NCBI RefSeq assembly: GCF_018143015.1
Contig: NC_054742.1
Span: 59,342,853-59,406,852 of the forward strand
Reading direction: 5' to 3'
Length of the DNA: 64,000 nt
Source: Lytechinus variegatus
Taxonomy: Eukaryota; Echinodermata; Echinoidea; Temnopleuroida; Toxopneustidae
The position numbers and the translations under genes were made by a program. The notes beneath the pieces were generated by a model. The model saw nothing but the letters and a program-made list of their open reading frames with translations, did no database searches and had not been told where the DNA came from. Each line of letters opens with the position of its first letter. Within the stretch, counting starts at the first letter, position 1. Below are positions 19,501-32,065 of this stretch, one piece after another.

Positions 19501-22500
19501 CTCCTTTGCTTATTACTATGAAGTAATATCCTTTGATCCCAGTACCCTGTATATGTTTTTACCATCGACAACTCCCCAACCCCCCCCCCTCCCTCTACCA
19601 AGCCACGTTTCAATATTCTTCATTTTTATGCATGTGAAATTTACACCCTTTTGAGTTGTAACCAGGCTGTTGAAATATACACCATTTTTTTAAACTCAAT
19701 TATTCATCAGATTTTATTTGCTTGTAAGTGTCAATCTATATTCTAGATAATGCATATATATGTGTACATGTCTCTGTAGCATTGATTACCAAAGCCGATT
19801 AGTATGAAATTTGTGAGTGTAAATTCATATGGATATGGTTTAAATTATAGATTTGAAAAAAAGAAAAACCAACCAAGACTTGTTCTTATTCTATTTTTGA
19901 TGGCTTGATTTATGAGTGGAAGAAAGCTCTAGGGAAAGGAATACTTTGAACCATGTGTGTGTGTGTGTTTGTGTTCGTGCTGGGTGATTTTTTTTATTAT
20001 TTGGGGGGGAGTGGTAGGTGTGAGAAAGTGTGTGTGTGTGGGGGGGTGTGGGTGAGGTATGGGAGTCAAATCATTTCATTTTCTCATTCCTCCTTTATAT
20101 TTCTTTTATTCATACAACTGTTTCTCTCCCCCGTCCCTAATCATCATTTAAAAGCCTTTTCTTCCCAAAGTCCATGTCACTATTCCCATTCATTTACTAG
20201 TTTATAGAAATATGTATGCCCTAAAACAGAAGTACAGAGAGTATGAAATAAAAATGTAATGTATGGGATGAAATTTGCAATTAAAAAGAAAAATAATGAA
20301 AACATTACCAAGAGGGGGCAGCAGATATCTAAAAAGCAATATTCATTTTTCTGTAATTTTCGAGGAACTCTTTGCACACTGCTCTTTTGAAATATTGGAT
20401 GGAACTCTAAATAAAATTCTAAATTTTAAAAATCTTTTCCCAAAGATTTAGGCAGTAGACTACGGCATTCTGTAATTGCAATTCATAAACAATGGCTGGC
20501 TTTAACAGGACACCAATAATAAAAAACAGCTCACAAGTGAGAGATTACACAAAAATTACTACAAAATTTATTTTGATTGCTATAAAATAAATCAAATATT
20601 AGAAAGCATGCTTACACAGTCAATATTCCGAAATTGATGATATAAGTTTATGATACAAAAAATTTTAATGTCAAGGCATTCTCAATTCAATATCTGTTTT
20701 TGTTCAATGAATTTCAAATTAAAGTACTTCACTGGCATGATATCCCACAGTTGCAATTAAATTTGCTTATGGATACATAATACATTGTATCTCTCTGGAT
20801 GGAAGTTTTCATTCATTACATTAAGATTGACTTACATAGCTCTAACACCTAATCTGATGTTTTAAAACGATCAAAATCATATCATTATAGTTAAAAACAA
20901 TAAGTGATAATTGTTCCAGGATCAGCTTCATTTAAAGTGTTTTGCTGTCATAACGTAAACATCGACCAAAAACAAAAGTTCAACCAACTTTGATATCATT
21001 CTATGATATTTTTCCATTCTTATCGCAATTTCAAAATAATGTCCTTTCATTTTAATTGCTATTCAAATCCAGCAAAAATCTATAATAGGGTACTGAGATT
21101 GCGAAAAAAAATTCTAATTCATAAAAAATGTAAATATGAAATTATAAATAAACATTTTGTCTCTTTTGTGGAGAGACCCCCCCCCCCAAAAAAAAAATAA
21201 AATGAACCTTCAACATTTAGAATAACAATTTATGTGAAAAATATCACTCTTACACGAGAAATGAGATGACTATTAAATCAAATTTACAAAATAGCACCAA
21301 AGAAAGAAATCTTGACAAATCTACTATGATTTTACTGAATTCAGAATATTCTTAACACTCAATCAGTGCTTTACATATTTACCTACAAAATTTATGTGAA
21401 AAGCAATATATTACTGTTACATGGTTTCAACGACAGCAAATTCTAAAAGAGCATGCAAACAGACAAGCAAACAATAAATAGTGTAATAATGTCACAACTA
21501 TAATATCAATTATATAAGTTAGGATTCTACAAGTATTTACAAATAATTTTTAAGGCGGGGGGCATGCCGCCCTTCCAGATAACTAATGACTTAACAGAGA
21601 TGTACATGTATGTCATTCTGGTAGAAAGTTAATTCAGTATTTTTGACATGAAATTAAGCTCTTGCACGATTACATAATCTCTTCCTTTTTGCATCCCTGC
21701 TCTCAATCTAAGCCATTAAATTGGGTCAAAGGAGAGACTATCCCACGCCCATGTGTTTCACTCTCCAGAACTTTTCCCCAATTAATAACAATTTTTTTGC
21801 CCCTAGCAGCAATATTGTTGATTTAAAGCTATTTCAGAGCATAAAAGGAAAAGATTAATGTGTCTTTGTTAATTTAATTCTACCTCTCCCCTGAAAACTA
21901 AATATATGCATAGCATTTTGTCCACACCTAATTTTTAAAGATAACATATTATAAGACGATGATGTGGATTGGTTGCCTACATGCATGTGACCGGTCATTT
22001 ATTTGGCCTAATGCGTAGATTTCCTAATGACCGGGGTCATGAGTAGAGTATAATGACCAGTTATGCATACAAATGAGGATAGTTTATAAAATAACAAGGA
22101 TCCACACCAAGATCTTATAAAACATAACACACATCACTTTGCTCAGGCATTAGAATAGTTACTCACACTTGTTTCCGTTTCAATAGTCCAAACGCCCTCG
22201 GCTATGCTATGCCTCGTGCGTGTTAGATGAGTTCCAAGGTACCCCATGCATGTGATTCTTGCTTTTGCCCTTGATGATTCATGCTCCTTGTATACTAGTC
22301 TTTGATAGATTGTATGTCACATTACTTAACTACATTTTTACATTTTGTCCAGAATTATTTTCATTTAATATCCACAGACAAAATAAAATAAACAAACTCT
22401 AACACAAAAAACCTACACATCTGAAATCCTTGCTCAATTAAACTATAAATAGTAAAGGAAGCACAAGTCTCTATTACTGGATAAAAATATAATACAAATA

Positions 22501-22600
22501 TATTCTTTTATGTCACCTGAAGAATACACATCCACTAATGGGTACCTTGATGAACTGAAACTTGCTTATCAACTGCACAGTCAGAGTTGAAATTTATGCC
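19500..22600. other. intergenic or RSU1 3' region, nothing firm
   Basis: AT-rich DNA between the convergent HIGD1 and RSU1 genes. It contains a (TG)n-rich stretch at 19955-20050 and a C run near 21177-21187. Part may be the RSU1 3' UTR, but no poly(A) site can be chosen from sequence alone. Confidence 0.4.
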
Positions 22601-22609
22601 AGATCAAGG

Positions 22610-22990
22610 ATACATTACACACCTAACTTCTGAAATTTTCAAATAGTGACCTCGATGACCCTTGAACATTGACCTCATGACCTGAAAATGTAATCAGATC
22701 ATCATCCTTCCTTTATGCATTCATGGGCCAAGTTTGAAGTTGAATCGTCAAATGGTTCTTTAGTTTTAATGAGAACAAAACATTTTGAGGTATATGACCT
22801 CTGTGACCTTTGACCTTGTGACCCCCTCATCGATCTGATAACTGTCACTCCTTTATGTATACTTTCTTAAGTTGATCAGTCAAATTGTTCTTTACATATC
22901 ACAAGAATGAAAATGGGATGACAGACGGACGGACAACCCCCAAAACATGATGTCTCTGGCAACTGTCTATGGAGGGTGGAGGCATAAAAA
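22610..22990. repeat. dispersed repeat with TGACCTTTGACCTTGTGACC
   Basis: Alternating CATGACCTGAAAATGTAATC and TGTGACCTTTGACCTTGTG segments, then ATGACAGACGGACGGACAAC and GGAGGGTGGAGGCAT. Same family as 1855-2030 plus 2362-2420. A known style of dispersed repeat in marine invertebrates; family not named. Confidence 0.55.
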
Positions 22991-23750
22991 CAGAAGAAGC
23001 ATCCAAGTCGACAGAAATCTCAATCTATGACAATGAATAAAGCTACTTAAATTCACCTACGTCCATCACACATTTTTCGCAATAGATAATCAATCACAGA
23101 TATAATAATCATTCCAAACAAATGCAGTTTGATTATGAAATTGAGAGCAAATGAAATTAAAGACATCATAATTAGTTGATTACATTTCGTAAGGCAAGTT
23201 ACTGACAAAGAACACAGGAAGATGAAAGGTAAAAATCACTCAAAATTCATGCTAATAAATACCAATTAAACTAAATATAACAGTCAGTTCTACAACAACA
23301 ATATACATTGCATATTATCAATCAATGATCTTAAAATGGAAATTCAGTAGACTACGTGTCAGAAATTCAAAGACAATTTTACTTACATAAAGAGAGAAAT
23401 TCAAACAAAAGGATGCTCAGGATTCCCCCCCCCCCTATATACTCAGTGACTGCAGTATCGACCAGCAATGTATTACAGAACATGTGCATTCACGCTTCAG
23501 AAAACACTCGTGCTTGGATCAATGCATCATTCTCCCACATGGAGTTTCAAGAGAAAGAAGGCAAACAGAGGCAAAAACACATTTACAGTATCTCTGTTTT
23601 CCTGAAAAGACTGAACATGGTCAATTGGCTGATTGTTGCTATGGTAACTCATCTCAATATCTCAAATAAAAAAAATGCCCATTTGTTAACACAATACCAT
23701 TTTCAAGTCACTAGAATGGGAATTTGGGAAGAGGGTTTTAATCAAAGACG
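22991..23750. other. RSU1 downstream, nothing recognised
   Basis: Includes a reading frame of 145 codons at 23356-23793 (plus) that runs into a hairpin and has no recognisable domain. I treat it as chance. Confidence 0.5.
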
Positions 23751-23753
23751 ACC

Positions 23754-23834
23754 AGAGAGACTGATAGAACTTGCTTCGTTCTTATTTAGATAAAAGAACG
23801 AAGCAAGTTCAGATAGAATTCTATCAGTCTCTCT
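23754..23834. repeat. long hairpin
   Basis: AGAGAGACTGATAG plus AACTTGCTTCGTTCTT (23768-23783) pairs with AAGAACGAAGCAAGTT (23794-23809) and CTATCAGTCTCTCT (23821-23834). The loop is about 10 bases, with a bulge of 11 bases in the right arm. Probably a small fold-back element in the RSU1 3' flank. Confidence 0.8.
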
Positions 23835-24202
23835 TGTCCTCTTAACCTTCAGTGATATTTTCGAAATATCCCTAACCAGAGGCACCAGAACATTCTATTC
23901 AAACAAAGCGTGGGAGGGGCAAACTTTTGTGTGTACCCACCCCCCTCCCATCTTTGTCTGAGCTGAATGCTCTGGCTCCATCATCCCTTATAGCTGTATC
24001 CTGACACCCGAGGAACACTCTAATTTCTAAAGTGAACTTTAACCCTCAATGACCTAAAGGTCAATTCTTTGATCATGAAGGGTTGAGTTGCATACAGACT
24101 TTGCACAAGTGGGTTGTATAGACCAAGTGGTAATCTCTTGGCCCGTCTAACTCTGTACTCTATTGAACTATCTTCCACAATGACAGTTTGTGACTCCAGA
24201 CT

Positions 24203-24302
24203 TTACTTCTTGCGATACACCTCCCTCCTACTGATCTTCTTGGCCTTAGCATTGGTCTTTGGTGGTGGTGCTGCTCCTGCTTCAACATGTCTGCGGTGCA
24301 AA
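24203..24302 (-). CDS. RSU1: RSU1 coding exon 8 and stop
   Basis: 100 bases after acceptor TTTGTCCAG, encoding LHRRHVEAGAAPPPKTNA and KAKKISRREVYRKK. TAA is at 24205-24203. Confidence 0.93.
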
Positions 24303-27300
24303 CTGGACAAAAATGAAGATAAAATGGAAAGGATTGAAGCCAAGTCCAAGTTCCAGTTTAGACATCTAATTTTGATAGGAAATGGTTGGAAGCAACTCTA
24401 AAGTGTTCATCATATGCCAGGGTGCTTATTCAGAACAAAGTTTGATTCAAATAATTCAGGTTTGCTGGAAATTAAATTTAACGACCACATGCTTTTCCTG
24501 GTGTAACTAACAAAGGAAAGCACATGTGGGACCAGACGGTAAACTAAAAAAGCATTTTTCAGAGAGTTTTATGCTCTTCCTTCGCTCATTACTCTGTAAT
24601 TACACATTTTCATGAAAAATAATTTAGGAGATGTCATTTATTTCTGTTTACAATTCTGTGAACATTTTGTTTTCTGTTGTTACCCACTACCAGAGTTTAT
24701 ATTTAATAGTTATTGAGAGGAAAAAGGAGTCTAAAACAAAGGTTAGCGATGGATCGTACACTTGATTGTGCAATGTGATTGGTTAAAATTCGCAGTACAT
24801 CATTAACCACAAGAAAGGATAACCGGTCGTTCGTAAAGTTGCTTGTAACTTTACAAAACCCCCTCTTTGGAGTCCAAAGAGAATCAAGGTCACGCTCTCC
24901 TTTCTATGTACTTACTACTTGTATGTTTCTGATCTGATGTAATCAAAGACATGTGACACACCCACTTGGAACTGATCAGCAATGGGTGGTACCCAAGGGT
25001 TGTTTTCTGCCTTCATGATGTTTCTTCCAGTAAACAGATCTAGCTTACCTGTAGTTTACAAAGGGGGAGGGGGGTGTAGAATACAGTTAAAATAAAAATG
25101 GTCATATTAAACAAAACAAAACTAGCACACCAATGATGTGGAGCTCATCCAGCATCTTGCAAAGAAATTTAAACAATTTTTAATTTCAGCCAAACTGACA
25201 CTGTAGTGAATTATATAGGTGACATACCGGTATATAAATTGAGGAAACAGAACTGAAATTGAAGAAATTACAAAGAAGCATTTTTGTGATTTATGAATAA
25301 AAAAAAATAGCATAAATAATTTTCGAGTAGAAATTTCTAAATGCTGTGTAGAATCTTAGTGAACCTCATGTAGCTCTCAGATGTGATTTTCTGTGATTTA
25401 TGAATAAATTTTGCATAAATTAGCATAAATAATTTCATACTCAAATTTCTTTGTAGAAGTTTGGTGAACCTCATGAAGATGGAAGAAAAAATAATAAAAA
25501 TCGGTCAACATATAAAGAAGGATTTTACGTGAATTTTTAAAAAATACGCATAAATAAGCATAACAATTTTTCAAATAAAAATTTCAAAATTCTGTGTAGA
25601 AGTTTGGTGAAATTCTTGAAGCTCTCCCAGATGGAAAACAATCAAAATAGGTCAACAAATAAATAAGAAGCATTTTTGTGAATTTTGAAAAATGTGCATA
25701 AATTAGCATATTTAATGAGTTTCAAAATTCTGTGTAGAAGTCTTGAATCCCCCACCTTGTGCTATCATATAAAGCTAACAGAATTGAAATCGGACTTGAA
25801 ATGATGAAGAAGAAGCATTTTGAAATGGACGAACGACAGACCACGGATGCCAAGCCACGGCATAAGCTCATCTGGCCCATGGCATATGGCCAGATGAGCT
25901 AAAAAATTGATATGCATGGTATTCAATATTGTTCATATGGATTTATTTAAAAAACACCAAGGAAAAAGAAATAAAATTCGTGCAAAAAATATAAAGATAT
26001 CTGTGATTGAAAAATCATAATTTAGTTTTTCTGCTGGGGACCTTAATTTTAACACATATGGAATGAAATTAAGTCTGTGTTTCTGGTCACTTTTTCACCT
26101 TTTTGAGGCATGAAATAATGATATTCAGGTGCAAATTTCAGGGCTTAACCTTTACAACATATTACAGACATGGTTAAAAAATGGCACCTTGCATTTTAGA
26201 TTTTTAAAAATTAAAGTCAATATCAATCAAAGTCCTTAAATAAAGAAATTCACAAAGCTACAAATGTTAGGAACACGAAATAAGCCTTGATAGCCAGTGG
26301 CCACCAGATAAAACCAGACATTCCAGAGCTGGCCAATGTAAGCTTTATTAGTGACTTACCCAGTTCATGGGGCAGAACTGTGATTCTGTTGCTTTGAATA
26401 TGAAGCTCTCTCAATTTCGGCAGATTTCCAATGGCTTTAGGGAGGGAGATCAGGTCATTGTCTCTAACACAAAGCTAAAATACAAAAGACATATTATTAT
26501 TATTATTTGTTTGGCGTCACCTGTGCCTGGGAGGCGAAAAGCGAACTGAATCACTATGACCCGCAGGTCTCTCTTCCCGATATAACTGATTGGGGGGAAT
26601 GCAGGTGGACCACTACACCGGGGTTTCCCCCTACTCTTATAAGAATAGTGCAGTGGGTTCTTAACATGCAAAGGTGGTGACTCTCCTCTACACGGAGCCT
26701 CCATTTAATGTCCTATCCGAGGGACGGAGTGTTTTCCATTGTAACATAGCCTGCATCTATGAAACATGGGAGAGACTTTTACACACAACGCACTGGCTTC
26801 AGTCATCCGCCCGGGGTGGACTCGAACCCACGATCTTTGGTTCGACGGGCAGACTGAGCCAACACCGCTTTCATGACATACATATGACATGATGAAGAGA
26901 CATACCTTCATATAATATAAAGCTAAGGGATTGTATACTGTCTCACTACTGAACAATCAACCTAATGCTTGTTATTCTCTAGGAAAAAAGAAGTTTATTT
27001 TAAAGGTTTGGTAATTTACAATAATATAAAGTTTGATATCCCATTTCATCCTCACTCACACATGAGCCATGTTTGGTATTGATCATTCCAATGGCTCATT
27101 AGTTATTTCCGGCCCCTGGTCCCCCTACATTTGGGGAGAGATTTCCTCCTTTGTATTTGAACTTACTGCCTATTGTGAGACAGGTGGACGAATGAAAGAC
27201 CCCAATAAATCACATCCCCACCAACCATCCAAGGTGGGAGGAGGCATAAAAAATCAAGAGTACTTAAGAATTTATTTGACCATGGGTGGAAATCCCAAGG

Positions 27301-30300
27301 GGGACAACGGGAAGCGTCCCCCCTACCCAAAATAGTCGGGGGACACAATATCAAATGTCCCCCCTACTATTTTTGGTCTTTTATGATGGAAAGAAATACA
27401 TCATTCAAAACTAAAATAAAACACTTTTTTCCTAGTCAAATTTATTTTGGTCTAAATGACCTTTTCTTTTCTTTTGCTTGTCAAATTTTCCGGCCCCTGG
27501 TCCCCCTACATTTGGGGAGACATTTCCTCCCTTGTATTTGAACTTACTGCCTAACTGAACTGTCTTTATTTTGTTGCTTCTTATCACACCACTACTAGGT
27601 ACTTAAAATGTACCATCTCTCTAAATATAATCTATTCCTGAGTTGCACCATTATGATTGCCCCAGCCCCCCCCCCCCACCAAAAAAAAATGTCCAGACAC
27701 TCAGACAGATACTTCCTTTCAATGAGACATTTCATGACATTTTTCAAGCTCATCTGACAATTTTTTTTTTATTATTATTCTTTATCATATTGTTAATGAT
27801 TTAAAGGAATTTGATTGTACTTCACATACATATTTTTAAAGTAAATAAATAATGAGGTGCAATTTATCTTTTTCAAAAAAATAGTTTGTTACTCACCACT
27901 TCTAATTTGCTCAGTTGTTCAATTTCTTCAGGAAGCACTTCAAAGTCATTGTCGCTGAGATATAGCGCCCGCAGTGTGTCTATTACAGAAAGATGTATTC
28001 ATTCAATGTTGTATAATAAAACGCAAATCAAACCAGAATAATGAGTATATTGGTATGAAATAATTAAAAGAAAAAAAAATCATTAAGCTGTGGAGTTACA
28101 CTTAACTTTACGCATGACTGCAACATGTTGTTAGGTGCAAAGTCAGCTAAAGAGTCGTCAATTATGTGTAAAGTCATTCGTAACTTACAGATTTATGAAA
28201 CCCTCATTAAGAGTGAGGGCAGGAATTTTAGATAAATTACGGTTTGAAGATTGGAATCCCTCTCCTTATGAATTTACTAGATTGGCAATTGTTATTTTGT
28301 GGATATCAAAAGTAGTCATGTGGTTACTCCCAGGGTAGTTGTGTATGAACATTGTTCTTATTTTCTTGCAAGTGTCATTTCAGACAGAGCCGCTAAACTT
28401 ACATCAAAGACAAAATATGAATACGGTATGTGCACATAGGCCATACATAAAAGGAATTAAAGTCCTGTAATAAACATTCTGAGGGGAAAAATTCATCATG
28501 TAAGTTGAAAAACATGAGAAAGAAGCAAAACTTTTCTGTATCTGGGATATCACTAATTTATCTAATTTGAATTGTTTTATAGCTCATTTAGCTTGTCTTC
28601 TTATTTTTTTCCTTCATTTTTCTTCTCCATAACATTTAGTTTAGGAGATGTGCCTCTCACTCTTATGCTTAGAAAGAATAATGGAAATGATTACAATATA
28701 AATGGAATAATTATAACAATTAGAATACAAGGAAGGAAAACAAAAGAGAAACAGAAAGGAGGTACATTAATTGTATAACTTACCTAATAAGAAGAAATTT
28801 CCAGGCAAGCTATTTTCATTGAGGTTGTTGTATGTGAGATCAAGTATTTCTAGTTTGGGAAATGATCCAAAGCCTCTAGGTAAGCTGTACAATCTGTTCA
28901 TGCTGAAATCAATCAATAATGATAACAATAATAATAGGCATTTCTATACCAAGAGCTACGTGCATCTATTATCTAATCCCAGGTACACTATTACCCCGAC
29001 TTTAGCTAGAGCTGCTATTCCACTGCTAAGTGCATTCAAGGATAACATTGTGCCAGGTCCCCATTCACCTAACCTGGGTTGAGTGCAGCACAATATGGGT
29101 ATATTCCATGCTGAAGGATAACAAGCCATGGCTGGGATTCAAACCCACGACCCTCTGATTAAATGATGAAATTTATACCATGACATGGTCGCAAAGAAGG
29201 AATCACACATGTGTCAACTGCCATGGATCTATTTTGGATGGATATTTCCTATTTCGTCAATAGATTTATTGTGAATGTCTCTGCCAATGTTGCTCAATAA
29301 CATTTTATACACGTTAATTTAGTTTGATCTCCCAAGGTCAGCCATCCAAATTAACTTAGCAAGCCATTGTGAGAAAGCTAAAGTAAAAAAAAAAGAATCC
29401 CTAAAGTTTTACTACTCTTTTATTAAGATCTTTTGTCAGCATGAAATGCACTTGAATGGGAAAAATGTCACCAGATAGGATTGCTTCGGACAGATCATGA
29501 TGCCATTGTCCATGAACCCCCGACTTGGGCATACTAAAAGCGGGTAAAAACATTGTAATTTATTTTAGCTTAAAATCCTTGTACTTTGATCTTATGTGGC
29601 AAAATAGATGATATAAAATTGAGAATGTAATTCATATAAATTGAAATTACATTGAAATGACAATGCCACCTTCATGGTAGTCTAGATATGGACGTTATTT
29701 GTTAGGACTCACTCACCTGCACCAATACATCAGTCCTCTCTCTTCTCACTTTCTCCTACTAGAAGGTGAAAAGAGAGAGGACTGATGTATTGGTGGAGGT
29801 GAGTGAGTCCAACAAATAACCATTAATGTCTAGATCTAGACTACCTTAATGGGGGAAAAGGTTTCAATGACTGTATAAATTTGTAAAGTTTGTCAACATG
29901 ATGAAAACTAAATCTTATGGGGCTCTGCAAGAATCTTACATTCAATTCGAAATTAAGTATAAGTCCAATTCCTATAATCTAAAAGAAAATTTGTTGTTGA
30001 TTTGCATCGAATACTTCAATTGCAACTCAACTTTCTTACAAAGTGATCTCACTCTTGATTAAGGGACTTATGCCTGATTTGCAATTGAATATAAGTTTCT
30101 TGCAACAGCCAATAAGAAATATAAGTTACAATTTAAGAGACTTACCCAACATTTAAGATTTTGAGATTTTGCATCGAGCTTATATTTGTAGGTAGCTCCT
30201 CTATGTGGTTGTTGAATAGGTTGAGGGATTCCAGATTTGTCAGCTCTACTATATGTGGTGGAACAACTAGATACAAAATGAATATACATGCATATTAATT

Positions 30301-32032
30301 ATATTTTACAACTTCAATATTTGTGCAAAGTAAATGGTGACTATAATTCATAGTTGGGTGCTGGAGAAAGCAATCTACACCGACATTAGTCTTGCATCAA
30401 ATAAATAACACTTGTAGCATATAGAGCTACTTAACCCTAAAAGGACTGGGCTATTTGAGATGTATTGAGGACTGGGAGGGGGGGCATAATGGCCCCCTTT
30501 TGATCCCGGCCGTCGTTCGCGCAATCGTGCATAAATTTGGCATGCACATTCTTTACCACATAAACTACAAGCTAGTATTAAAAAAATTCTGAAAAGGTTT
30601 CCACAGAGAAAAATTGCGAAAGCCAATTCTTCCTTATGCATTTCTTTGTTTTTAGAATTTATGTATATCTTTGTTTTTTCATCTTTCGTTTTTCATTGTT
30701 TCTTTCAATGGAAATTATTACAGACCATTTAACAACTAAATCAAACCCTAAATTAATTAAGCAGACCAATAAGAACGAAAAATAATCATCCTCTTATGAA
30801 TTTCATCATAGACTTTGTATACTAAGTATAACAAGTGGAATGCCTCTGGCCGTCTCACCTGCATCACGCGGTTCAATATAGCAGCAGTGCTGACTTTGCA
30901 TACTACTCTAACTCGCACAAGATGTTCAGTGATACATGGTTACTCTTATGTCCTCTTTTTATGAACTAGACCAATAAACTTACAGAGATATGATGGTTAT
31001 TCAACAAAAAACCCCAACATGGCCAAAGTTCATTGACCTTACATGACCTTTGACCTTGATCATGTGACCTGAAACTGGAACAGGATGTTCAGTGATACTT
31101 GATTACTCTTATGTACAAGTTTCATGAATCAGATCCATAAACTTTCAAAGTTATGATGGTAATTCAACAGATACACCCAATTCGGCTAAAGTTCATTGAC
31201 CTTTGACCTTGGACATGTGACCTGAAACACGCACAGGATGTTCAGTGATACTTGGTTACTCTAATGTCCAAGTTTAACGAACTAGACCAATAAACTTTCA
31301 AAGTTATGATGGTAATTCAACAGATACCCCCGATTCGGCCAAAGTTCATTGACCCTAAATGACCTTTGACCTTAATCATGAGACCTGAAACTTGCACAAA
31401 ATGTTCAGTGATGCTTGATTACTATTATGTCCAAGTTTCATGAATCAGATCCATAAACTTTCAAAGTTATGATGGGAATTCAACAGATATCCCCAATTCG
31501 GCCAAAGTTCATTGACCCTAAATGACCTTTGACCTTGATCATGTGACCTGAAACTTGCACAAAATGTTCAGTGATGCTTGATTACTATTATGTCCAAGTT
31601 TCATGAATCAGATCCATAAACTTTCAAAGTTATGATGGGAATTCAACAGATATCCCCATTCGTCCAAAGTTCATTGACCCTAAATGACCTTTGACCTTGG
31701 TCATGTGACGTGAAACTCATGCAGGATGTTCATTGATACTTGATTAACCTTATGTCCAAGTTTCATGAACTAGGTCCATATATTTTCTAAGTTATGATGA
31801 CATTTCAAAAACTTAACCTCAGGTTAAGATTTCGATGTTGATTCCTCCAACATGGTCTAAGTTCATTGACCCTAAATGACCTTTGACCTTGGTCATGTGA
31901 CATGAAACTCTAATAGGTTGTTCAGTAATACTTGATTAACCTTATGGCCAAGTTTTATTAACTAGGTCCATATACTTTCTAAGTTATGATGTCATTTCAA
32001 AAACTTAACCTCAGGTTAAGATTTGATGTTGA

Positions 32033-32065
<33 letters not shown>

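Noticed and set aside
23356-23793. 145-codon open frame
   Set aside because: No recognisable domain, ends in a hairpin, no splice context; judged chance.
31000-31900. Tandem array considered as CRISPR
   Set aside because: Units are about 155-190 bp with no short identical repeat and spacer pattern; it is a transposable element core in an animal genome.
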